Part shown: positions 45,421 through 51,881 of the stretch, one piece after another
Layout of the letters: each line of letters starts with the position of its first letter
Numbering within the stretch: position 1 is the first letter of the stretch
NCBI GenBank assembly: GCA_905197485.1
Contig: CAJJYZ010000011.1
Span: forward strand, 1 to 64,000
DNA: 64,000 nucleotides
DNA from: an uncultured Lachnospiraceae bacterium
Lineage (GTDB): Bacteria; Bacillota; Clostridia; Lachnospirales; Lachnospiraceae
Direction: 5' to 3'
Position numbers and translations under genes: made by a program
Notes under the pieces: generated by a model
The model's input: the letters and a program-made list of their open reading frames with translations, nothing else
What the model was told of the DNA's origin: nothing
Databases searched by the model: none

Positions 45421-45551
45421 AAATAAGCCAGCTCGAATCCGCTGTGCTACTTCTCGCTGTTGGGCTGTCGCCGAATAAAAGAGCAAGTAGAAAGCTTGTT
45501 CTGCAAGCGACAGTTCTTCGCCAGCTCGAAAACCAAAAGATTTTCGAGCTG
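45421..45551. repeat. Structured non-coding stretch with palindromes
   Basis: CCAGCTCGAA occurs twice (from 45429 and 45521). Hairpins are CAGCTCGAAAA/TTTTCGAGCTG (45522-45532/45541-45551) and CTGTCGC/GCGACAG (45466-45472/45507-45513). There is no coding frame. It may be the remnant of a mobile element that came in with the Rpn gene. The gene-free stretch 45275-45643 holds this and the terminator at 45570. Confidence 0.45.
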
Positions 45552-45569
45552 TTGAAGCCCTGCCAATGA

Positions 45570-45618
45570 AAATAAAAACAGCGCCATACTGCTTTAAGTG
45601 AGCTTAGCAGTAGGCGCT
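45570..45618 (-). terminator. Intrinsic terminator of the rubrerythrin gene
   Basis: On the minus strand AGCGCCTACTGCT pairs with AGCAGTATGGCGCT (one bulge), followed by a T-rich run to about 45570. Confidence 0.8.
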
Positions 45619-45643
45619 ATATTTATTTTCGCTCGCAGAGCGC

Positions 45644-46186
45644 TTAGCCAAAGTATCTCTGAAGAAGTCCTTCGAATGCTTTTCCATGACGAGCTTCGTC
45701 TCTAGCCATTTCATGAACTGTGTCATGAATAGCGTCAAGGTTTGCTGCTTTTGCACGTTTTGCAAGGTCAAATTTACCTGCTGTAGCACCGTTTTCAGCT
45801 TCTACTCTCATTTCAAGGTTTTTCTTTGTGCTGTCTGTTACAACTTCACCTAATAATTCAGCGAATTTTGCAGCATGTTCAGCCTCTTCGTAAGCTGCTT
45901 TTTCCCAGTATAAACCGATTTCTGGATATCCTTCTCTGTGAGCAACTCTAGCCATTGCAAGGTACATACCAACTTCTGAACATTCTCCTTCAAAGTTAGC
46001 TCTTAAATCAGCGATGATGTCTTCGCTAACACCCTGAGCAACACCTACAACGTGCTCTGCAGCCCATGTTCTTTCGCCTTCCATTTCTTTGAATTTATCA
46101 GCGCCTACATGACACTGTGGGCATTCTGCTGGTGCAGCTTCTCCTTCGTAAACATATCCACATACAGTACATACAAATTTCTTCAT
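45644..46186 (-). CDS. Reverse rubrerythrin (N-terminal rubredoxin)
   Basis: The protein has 180 residues. Rubredoxin Cys pairs sit at the N terminus (FVCTVCGYVYEG and ECPQCHVG), followed by a ferritin-like di-iron domain with ECSEVGMYLAMARVA, YEEAEHAAKFAEL and ARDEARHGKAFEGLL. Domain order is opposite to classical rubrerythrin, as in the clostridial reverse rubrerythrins that reduce H2O2 and O2 with NADH-linked electrons. ATG 46186 follows AAGGAGATTTTATT. An identical 14-bp motif precedes this gene and the PerR gene upstream, so peroxide-responsive control is likely. Confidence 0.93.
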   Translation of the reverse strand: MKKFVCTVCGYVYEGEAAPAECPQCHVGADKFKEMEGERTWAAEHVVGVAQGVSEDIIADLRANFEGECSEVGMYLAMARVAHREGYPEIGLYWEKAAYEEAEHAAKFAELLGEVVTDSTKKNLEMRVEAENGATAGKFDLAKRAKAANLDAIHDTVHEMARDEARHGKAFEGLLQRYFG

Positions 46187-46230
46187 AATAAAATCTCCTT
46201 TTCTTGTTTGAATTTTTATTTCTAAAATCA

Positions 46231-46244
46231 ATAACAATTACTAA
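46231..46244. promoter_or_regulatory. Candidate PerR box of rubrerythrin
   Basis: ATAACAATTACTAA lies about 45 bp before the rubrerythrin ATG and is identical to 46704-46717 before perR. It is a fair match to the AT-rich 7-1-7 Per/Fur box. Confidence 0.6.
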
Positions 46245-46285
46245 TTTTAATTTACCACAATAAGATGAAAATGTCAACTATGTTT

Positions 46286-46672
46286 TTACTTTTGTGAGCA
46301 CTTTTTACATTTTCCAAAAAACATAATGCTGTGGCTCTCTATTTGCCCATCAAAAGTCTTTCCTGCCATCTCGTCAATGTAACTGCTTTCCGGCATATCA
46401 ATATCTATAACAGAACCACATTCTTTACAGAAGAAGTGGCAATGTGGGGTTGTGACGCCATCAAATCTGTCACCGCCATCCGGTGTTGAGATTTTTAAAG
46501 CCTCTCCAAGTTCTGTTAAAAGATTCAGGTTTCTGTAAACAGTTCCTAAACTTATATTAGGAAAATCTTTTTTTACCTGAGTATAGACAGTATCAGCAGT
46601 CGGATGTTCTTTCGTCGATGCAAGGTACTTTTTAATAGACTCTCTTTGTCGGCTATATTTAATTGCTGGCAT
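46286..46672 (-). CDS. perR: Fur-family regulator, PerR type
   Basis: The protein has 128 residues. An N-terminal winged helix (HPTADTVYTQVKKDFPNISL, GTVYRNLNLL) is followed by the metal-binding domain. HPTADTVY, GGDRFDG and PHCHFFCKECG match the regulatory His/Asp positions and first zinc CxxC of PerR, and GKCKKC gives the second. It is oriented head to tail before the rubrerythrin gene, a standard oxidative-stress pair. A shared operator motif supports autoregulation. Assignment to PerR rather than Fur rests on these residues and context. Confidence 0.87.
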   Translation of the reverse strand: MPAIKYSRQRESIKKYLASTKEHPTADTVYTQVKKDFPNISLGTVYRNLNLLTELGEALKISTPDGGDRFDGVTTPHCHFFCKECGSVIDIDMPESSYIDEMAGKTFDGQIESHSIMFFGKCKKCSQK

Positions 46673-46703
46673 ACGCTCCTCCCTTCATTTCTTTTTAATA
46701 ATA

Positions 46704-46717
46704 ATAACAATTACTAA
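46704..46717. promoter_or_regulatory. Candidate PerR box of perR
   Basis: ATAACAATTACTAA, identical to the site before rubrerythrin, about 30 bp upstream of the perR start. Confidence 0.6.
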
Positions 46718-46926
46718 AACTATATTATAAAATAATACTGGATTTGTCAATATATAGAGAGTAAAAAATTGAAAAATTTATATCAGTCTTGTCAGATATC
46801 CTTATATATCGGAAACACTTTTATATTGTGCGTTTGAACCCTATAGTATGCAAAATGCACAAAAGAATAGACGGCTGTCACAAGTTGTATTTTTTTGTCC
46901 CAAAATGTGCTCAAGTATTCAACATG

Positions 46927-47046
46927 AAATCCACACTTATCCACACGAAAAAGTGTCGAAAAATTGGTGAAAACAGAGTTTTACACAGAGTTATCCACAT
47001 TATCCACAAAAATTGGGATAAATCGTGGGGATTATTTTGTGGATAA
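46927..47046. other. Cluster of four perfect DnaA boxes away from dnaA
   Basis: TTATCCACA occurs at 46937-46945, 46991-46999 and 47000-47008 (the last two abut), and its complement at 47038-47046. Weaker boxes are AAATCCACA (46927) and TTTTACACA (46979). The flanks are AT-rich. No dnaA, dnaN, rpmH or plasmid rep gene is in the window, and genes on both sides run mostly on the plus strand. It is better read as a DnaA-binding control or titration cluster than as oriC. This is the main content of the gene-free stretch 46673-47277. Confidence 0.8.
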
Positions 47047-47196
47047 AAAGAACGAGTGTTTTGTGAACTAATCATGAAATTGAGTATATTGTAGAAAAAT
47101 GTTTGAATTAAACTTGACAATTTAAAAATCAATAATTTAACAAAAATGCGTATACAATTAGAAGGGGATGCTTATAAAAATAATCTCTTACTGGTA

Positions 47197-47225
47197 TTGA
47201 TAATTTCAATAAAAGGTATTATAAT
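47197..47225 (+). promoter_or_regulatory. Promoter of the DUF1858 selenoprotein gene
   Basis: TTGATA (47197-47202), 17-bp spacer, TATAAT (47220-47225). It sits about 50 bp before the ATG. Confidence 0.85.
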
Positions 47226-47277
47226 TAAACGCGTTAATGTAAAAAATAAATACAAATGAAATAAAGGAGGCGTCACA

Positions 47278-47487
47278 ATGGCAGCACAGATTTCAAAAGA
47301 TATGACAATTGGACAGATTCTTCAGATAAATCAGGACGTCATTCCAATTCTTATGGAAGTGGGAATGCACTGTTTTGGATGACCGGGAGCACAGGCTGAG
47401 ACTTTAGCCGAGGCAGCATACGTTCATGGAAACGATGCAGATTTATTAGTCGAGAAGATTAACGCATTTTTAGCAGCAAACGCATAG
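47278..47487 (+). CDS. DUF1858 protein with in-frame TGA, probable selenoprotein
   Basis: Read through the TGA at 47380-47382, the gene gives 69 residues that fit DUF1858 end to end: start with KDMTIGQILQINQDVIPIL, then MEVGMHCFG-TGA-PGAQAETL, then EAAYVHGNDADLLVEKINAF. In relatives the TGA position is the second Cys of the conserved HCxxCP motif, so the site would be Cys-x-x-Sec (C32, U35). A SECIS-like hairpin follows at the expected distance. The gene has its own promoter, an AAAGGAGGCG ribosome site and a terminator. TGA is a normal stop elsewhere here. A sequencing error or a Cys-to-stop mutation is the alternative. DUF1858 is a small redox-like domain of unknown role. Confidence 0.78.
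47394..47409 (+). promoter_or_regulatory. SECIS-like hairpin downstream of the in-frame TGA
   Basis: GGCTGA (47394-47399) pairs with TTAGCC (47404-47409), including one G-U pair; the loop is GACT. The loop starts with G, 18 nt after the TGA. Bacterial SECIS elements have a loop G about 16-37 nt after the UGA. Confidence 0.6.
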
Positions 47488-47499
47488 TAGAAATGTAAT

Positions 47500-47523
47500 A
47501 CGGCAGCACATTTGTGCTGCCGT
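47500..47523. terminator. Terminator between the DUF1858 gene and mecA
   Basis: ACGGCAGCACA (47500-47510) pairs with TGTGCTGCCGT (47513-47523), an 11-bp perfect stem with a T-rich run after it. It serves convergent genes. Confidence 0.75.
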
Positions 47524-47549
47524 TGTTTATGTTTGAGTTTCGTTTCAAA

Positions 47550-48281
47550 TTAGATGGATGCAAGTTTTTGCACTGCATCTTTTGCGATGATTAACTCACA
47601 ATGCTCTTCCAGATATGCGAGAGTCGCACCGTTTGCTTTCTCTAAAGAAGAATATTCAGTAAGCATATTGCAAATTCGGTTATAATCGTTGAGCGTATGT
47701 TCGGATTGTGTCAATACGAGAACATAGAGGTCTTCTTTTGAGTCTTTATATAGAGTGTTTGCTCCGTTGTACATGTTTTCAAGCAAGTGGGAAATCTGTA
47801 TTACACTATCCAGTGAATCGAAGAAAAACAATCGGACTTCCGGCTTAGCTTCCGTAGGTTTCTTTTCTTCTTTTGGAGATTCCGGCTGCTTTGCAACTGC
47901 TTCTTTTACTTTATCGAGAAGGTCGAGGAATTGTTCCGCACCTTCCAGTTTGTCTAGAACGTTTTGCATTTTACCATTTGTATTTCCAGAGAGAGATGGA
48001 GCGAACTTAGAGAAACGTGCATCCAGCTCATCGGGGTCGTCTACTTTTGTAATAATCAGTACAATCGAGTCGGAGGAAGCAGGGATTGCCTCAATCATCA
48101 GAGGGGTGTCGTTTGCTTCAAAACCGAATTCATAGGCTGCCTGTTGCATCATATCTTGGAAAAGTGATTTTGCTTTCTCGCTTCCGTAGGCCAGTTCACT
48201 TAGTTTCAGCTCTCGTTCAGCCAGGTCGGCGCGGGTCAAAGTACAGCGTATTTGATTGTCGTTCAGTTTTTCAATCTTCAT
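47550..48281 (-). CDS. mecA: MecA adaptor protein for ClpC
   Basis: The protein has 243 residues. The N-terminal domain (MKIEKLNDNQIRCTLTRADL) is the substrate-recognition part and the C-terminal domain (VRLFFFDSLDSVIQISHLLE, ITEYSSL-type region) the ClpC-binding part, as in Bacillus MecA. MecA delivers regulators to ClpCP for degradation. A Lys/Pro/Glu-rich linker (PESPKEEKKPTEAKPE) joins the domains. AGGAAGTGATT precedes the ATG. It is convergent with the DUF1858 gene. Confidence 0.88.
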   Translation of the reverse strand: MKIEKLNDNQIRCTLTRADLAERELKLSELAYGSEKAKSLFQDMMQQAAYEFGFEANDTPLMIEAIPASSDSIVLIITKVDDPDELDARFSKFAPSLSGNTNGKMQNVLDKLEGAEQFLDLLDKVKEAVAKQPESPKEEKKPTEAKPEVRLFFFDSLDSVIQISHLLENMYNGANTLYKDSKEDLYVLVLTQSEHTLNDYNRICNMLTEYSSLEKANGATLAYLEEHCELIIAKDAVQKLASI

Positions 48282-48372
48282 ATAATCACTTCCTATCTAC
48301 AAATAAAAATACTTATTCAATTATTAGTATAAACAAAAACAAAAAATATGTAAAGAAAATTAGAAAAAATAC

Positions 48373-48401
48373 TTGCAAAGAGAAATGTTACTCTATATAA
48401 T
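48373..48401 (+). promoter_or_regulatory. Sigma-A promoter of the 48.4 kb transcript
   Basis: TTGCAA (48373-48378), 17-bp spacer, TATAAT (48396-48401). The transcript would start near 48408. Confidence 0.75.
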
Positions 48402-48407
48402 GGCTAA

Positions 48408-48743
48408 TACAAGAAGATAGTCTTTCCGGTAACTATGTTTACATACGAAGGAGGGATTTATTTTTCGGAAAAGCAAAGTGACAAGTTCTTAATGAAATCT
48501 AGTAACAAATCTGAATTATCTGTAATTTGTTGTGAGGCAAAATCGAATGTAACATCAGTCGTTTCAGACAAAGCATCAACGAACGAAGCAGAGAATAAAA
48601 GAGAAAAACAAAGCAACTAAAGTATTCATGAACTATCTTCTTGACAGCCGGAGGATATTTTTTTGATTTATCTTGGATGAAATGATATATCACATTTTTA
48701 AATAACCTTATGAAGAGAAAAGTATCCGGAGGCCATAGTTACC
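48408..48743 (+). other. Unassigned transcribed region with long-range inverted repeat
   Basis: Between the promoter at 48373 and the small gene at 48762 lie about 350 nt. GGTAACTATG (48428-48437) and CATAGTTACC (48734-48743) could close the whole region as a terminal stem. A 61-codon frame (48435-48620) exists, but its AAGGAGGG comes after the ATG, so I do not call it. The region might be a leader RNA for 48762 or a small RNA; I recognise no known class. Confidence 0.4.
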
Positions 48744-48761
48744 ACAAGAGAGGAAGCAGTT

Positions 48762-48983
48762 ATGCAGGAAGATGAAAAAGCATATCGCGATTTATTTGCA
48801 GAATTATCCGAATTTGAACGGTATGGGATTCATATGAGGATTGACGGGAAGTATGCCAGCCCATTACAGATAGCCACCGCCCATATGGTGAAAGAGAAAA
48901 CAACATATATGAGAGATTATATTTTGGATGAAGATGGGCATGTGGAGGAACTCTGTTTTAACAAGGTGAAAAATTTAAGCTGA
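48762..48983 (+). CDS. Hypothetical small protein
   Basis: A 73-residue acidic protein (FAELSEFERYGIHMRIDGKY, ASPLQIATAHMVKEKTTYMR). No TM helix or signal is seen. GAGAGGAAG lies upstream of the ATG. It follows the long leader at 48408. The family is not recognised; it has the look of a small conserved clostridial protein. Confidence 0.6.
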   Translation: MQEDEKAYRDLFAELSEFERYGIHMRIDGKYASPLQIATAHMVKEKTTYMRDYILDEDGHVEELCFNKVKNLS

Positions 48984-49101
48984 GATTACAATACCCCTCG
49001 TAATAGACTGTAAGAATTTATTGTTCCTTACGAAAATTGTCGAAAATGTTAATGACGTATGCCACGATTATTGATATAATGGATGGGATAGGAGGTGCGT
49101 C

Positions 49102-51051
49102 ATGGACGAAAGAGACAGAAGAAGACCGGATGGCACAAGGAGAACAGACGGTACGAGAAGACCGGACGGAACAAGAAGACCTAGCGGCACAGGAAGACCG
49201 ACTGGCGCAAGAAGACCAGACCGACAGAATGTGTCAAGAACAGGCAGAAACACACCGAATAGAAAACGCCGTAGAAAGAATTCCAGAAGAAGGAGACAAC
49301 GTGCTCTTGTATTAGGAATGTTTATTTTAATTATATTAGCGGCTGGTATTTTATGTTCAGCATTATTATGGAAGAAATACGGACCATCTAAAACGCGGGC
49401 AGATTTGAAAGAATATTATGGAATTACAAGTGAAGACCAGCTCGCAGTTGTAGTGAATAATGAAGTTCTGGAATCCAAAGGGAAATTGATTGACGACCAT
49501 GTATATGTGGAATATGCGGCAGTCAGAGATTATATCAATGGCAGATTCTATTGGGACCCGAATGAAAATTTACTGCTTTATACTCTTCCGAATGACATCG
49601 TTTCTGTAGAAGTTGGAAAAAAAGAGTATTCTATTTCAAAGGAAAAGCAGAGCAAAGATTATGTAATTTTAAAAACAGAGGGAAGTACGGCATATATTGC
49701 ACTTGATTTTATCAAAGAGTATACAGATATTGAATATAAGATATTTGATAAAGAAGCGCGCCGGGTTGTAATCCAGACGGATTGGGATGATGTTAAGATT
49801 GCAAAGGTGAAGAAAGACTCTGAGGTAAGACGTCTTGCCGGAGTGAAGAGCCCAATTTTAACAGACGTTAAGAAAAAAGAAACTGTACATGTGATTGAAA
49901 ATGAAGGAAAATGGAAAAAAGTTCGTACAGAGAACGGATGTGTTGGTTATATCAAAGCCAAAGATTTGAAGAATGAAGAAAAGGTGACTTACGACAGGAA
50001 GTTCAAGGAAGAAGAATTTACCAGTATTAAGAAAGACTACACTATCAATCTTGCTTGGCATCAGGTGACTTCAAAAACAGCCAATAACGGCGTGTTAAGT
50101 ACCATTGCGAATACAAAGGGACTTACGACGATTTCACCAACATGGTTCAGCGTCAAAGATACGAACGGTAATATTACGTCCATTGCAAGTACAGAGTATG
50201 TGAATTATGCACATCAGGCAAACCTGGAAGTCTGGGGACTTGTAAGGAATTTTGACCCAATCGGAGGAGAAGGAATCTCATCTTCTGAGGAGACACATGA
50301 ACTTTTAAGCAAAACATCCAGCAGACAGAACCTTGTGAATAAGCTGATATCCGAGGCGAAGAATGTAGGGCTTGACGGTATTAATGTGGATTTTGAGACG
50401 GTTGCCGAGAAAACCGGAGAGCACTATATCCAGTTTATTCGTGAATTATCCGTAGAGTGCAGGAAGAACAGCATCGTATTGTCAGTAGATAATTATGTTC
50501 CGAAGGGATATAATGAACACTACCATAGAAAAGAACAGGGTATTGTTGCGGACTATGTCATTATCATGGGATATGACGAGCATTTTGCAGGCTCTTACGA
50601 AAGTGGTTCCGTAGCATCTATTGATTATGTAAAAGAAGGAATCAAAGAGACGTTAAAAGACGTACCGGCAGATAAAGTGATTAATGCCATGCCTCTTTAC
50701 ACAAGACTTTGGAAGGAAGTTCCGAAGACAGAGGAAGAATTGAGTGAACAGGCCGGAACAGAAGCGGCAGAATATCCTATGAAAGTAACAAGTGAAACGT
50801 ATGCCATGAATAAGGCAAAACAGGTGGCGGAGAAATCCGGCGCAAAATTCACTTGGGATGACAAGACGAAGCAGAATTATGCACAGTGGGAAAAAGACGG
50901 AGCTACTTATAAGATGTGGCTGGAAGATGAAAAATCACTGGAAGAGAAGCTGAAAGTCATGAAGGAAAATAACCTCGCAGGAGTGGCAACATGGAAGCTT
51001 GGCTTTGAAAATGCAAGTGTATGGGAATTAATTCTGAAATATGTAAACTAA
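49102..51051 (+). CDS. Membrane-anchored GH18 glycosidase with SH3 domain
   Basis: The protein has 649 residues. The first 60 are Arg-rich with tandem RRPDGT-like hexads (RRPDGTRRTDGTRRPDGT), followed by a basic block and a TM helix (about 72-92). Outside are a copper-amine-oxidase-N-like region (about 110-225), an SH3b-like segment (about 240-295) and a GH18 domain (about 310-649) with DGINVDFE at 425-432 and catalytic Glu432. The usual DxxDxDxE appears with Asn in the second position. Clostridial and Bacillus relatives such as YaaH/SleL act on spore or wall peptidoglycan. GGAGGTGCGTC precedes the ATG. Confidence 0.85.
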   Translation: MDERDRRRPDGTRRTDGTRRPDGTRRPSGTGRPTGARRPDRQNVSRTGRNTPNRKRRRKNSRRRRQRALVLGMFILIILAAGILCSALLWKKYGPSKTRADLKEYYGITSEDQLAVVVNNEVLESKGKLIDDHVYVEYAAVRDYINGRFYWDPNENLLLYTLPNDIVSVEVGKKEYSISKEKQSKDYVILKTEGSTAYIALDFIKEYTDIEYKIFDKEARRVVIQTDWDDVKIAKVKKDSEVRRLAGVKSPILTDVKKKETVHVIENEGKWKKVRTENGCVGYIKAKDLKNEEKVTYDRKFKEEEFTSIKKDYTINLAWHQVTSKTANNGVLSTIANTKGLTTISPTWFSVKDTNGNITSIASTEYVNYAHQANLEVWGLVRNFDPIGGEGISSSEETHELLSKTSSRQNLVNKLISEAKNVGLDGINVDFETVAEKTGEHYIQFIRELSVECRKNSIVLSVDNYVPKGYNEHYHRKEQGIVADYVIIMGYDEHFAGSYESGSVASIDYVKEGIKETLKDVPADKVINAMPLYTRLWKEVPKTEEELSEQAGTEAAEYPMKVTSETYAMNKAKQVAEKSGAKFTWDDKTKQNYAQWEKDGATYKMWLEDEKSLEEKLKVMKENNLAGVATWKLGFENASVWELILKYVN

Positions 51052-51068
51052 AAAAGTGAATATGGGAC

Positions 51069-51116
51069 AATCCCCTTGCGGCATAGAATGGTATAAATGC
51101 TGCAAGGGGATTTTTT
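51069..51116 (+). terminator. Terminator hairpin that contains the cwlD ribosome site
   Basis: TCCCCTTGC (51071-51079) pairs with GCAAGGGGA (51102-51110), followed by six Ts and then directly the cwlD ATG (51117). It ends the GH18 transcript, but its right arm is also the only ribosome site (AAGGGGA) of cwlD. The layout matches the helicase leader at 32064. Confidence 0.75.
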
Positions 51117-51824
51117 ATGGTGTATAGGAAAATCAGACTTCTGATGGCGGTGCTGCTGCTTGCGTCTGCTTTCTTTGTTGGTCGGACAGTCAGTGTAGTT
51201 GTATCCGGCGGAAATGTGGAGAAAAAAGAAGAGAAAGGGGGTGGACGGGAGACTGTGGTTCTTGACCCGGGACATGGCTTAGGTGACCCGGGGAAAATCG
51301 GGGTGAATCAATGCAAGGAGAAGGACATTAACCTGCAAATCGCACTCAAAGTAAAGGAAAAACTGGAAGCGGAGAATGTGGAAGTCATTCTGACAAGAGA
51401 AGAAGAACAGGCGGCATTACCAGAAGATGTGCGAAATCATAAGGCAGAAGATATGAAGAGGAGAGTAGAGCTTATCAATGAGTCGGAAGCATCCATTGCG
51501 GTCAGCATTCATCAGAACAGTTATCCGGAAGAAGAGGTGAAGGGGGCGCAGGTCTTTTATTTTACACATTCGGAAGAGGGAAAGAAGATGGCGGAGATGA
51601 TGCAGGAGAATTTCCGCCTTGCAAATCCGGAGAATCACAGGCAGGCAAAGGGAAACGGAACGTATTATATGCTGAAAAAAACAGAAATTCCCACTATCAT
51701 TGTGGAGTGCGGATTCTTAAGCAATTGGGAAGAGGCGGAAAAACTGGTGACGCCGGAATATCAGGAAAAGACCGCGCAGATAATATGTGACGGAATTATG
51801 AAGATTTTGCAACAGGAAATGTAA
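51117..51824 (+). CDS. cwlD: N-acetylmuramoyl-L-alanine amidase, CwlD type
   Basis: The protein has 235 residues: an N-terminal signal/anchor (about 5-27) and an Amidase_3 domain. Zinc and catalytic residues are visible: His in VVLDPGHGLGDPG, Glu in KEKDINLQIAL, His in VSIHQNSY and Glu in IIVECGFLSN. CwlD is needed to make muramic-delta-lactam in spore cortex. The start abuts a terminator hairpin, so expression may depend on readthrough or an open hairpin. A non-spore amidase remains possible. Confidence 0.82.
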   Translation: MVYRKIRLLMAVLLLASAFFVGRTVSVVVSGGNVEKKEEKGGGRETVVLDPGHGLGDPGKIGVNQCKEKDINLQIALKVKEKLEAENVEVILTREEEQAALPEDVRNHKAEDMKRRVELINESEASIAVSIHQNSYPEEEVKGAQVFYFTHSEEGKKMAEMMQENFRLANPENHRQAKGNGTYYMLKKTEIPTIIVECGFLSNWEEAEKLVTPEYQEKTAQIICDGIMKILQQEM

Positions 51825-51868
51825 GGAACTGTAATCAACTGTGGGTTTTTTTTTACATAGATTGATGT

Positions 51869-51874
51869 TATAAT
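51869..51874 (+). promoter_or_regulatory. -10 box placing tsaC transcription start at its ATG
   Basis: TATAAT at 51869-51874 is eight bases before the ATG at 51882. The -35 is poor (T tract). There is no ribosome site, so a leaderless mRNA is suggested. Confidence 0.5.
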
Positions 51875-51881
51875 AAACCTT

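Noticed and set aside
46900..47280. DnaA boxes plus AT-rich DNA read as the chromosomal oriC
   Set aside because: No dnaA, dnaN, rpmH or gyrase genes are near, and most genes on both sides are on the plus strand, without the divergence expected at a bidirectional origin.
47278..47487. In-frame TGA as tryptophan (alternative genetic code) or as a true stop
   Set aside because: TGA ends normal genes here (for example the permease at 39717 and the repressor at 13978). A true stop would discard the conserved second half of DUF1858.
48435..48620. 61-codon open frame as a gene
   Set aside because: The ribosome site AAGGAGGG lies inside the frame after the ATG, no start codon is well placed behind it, and the composition looks random.
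49120..49230. Short tandem repeats as a CRISPR array
   Set aside because: Units are adjacent 18-bp coding repeats without spacers, and no cas genes are present.
49037..49315. 92-codon frame overlapping the GH18 start
   Set aside because: It is kept open by the 18-bp repeats of the GH18 gene read in another frame; its own start has no ribosome site.
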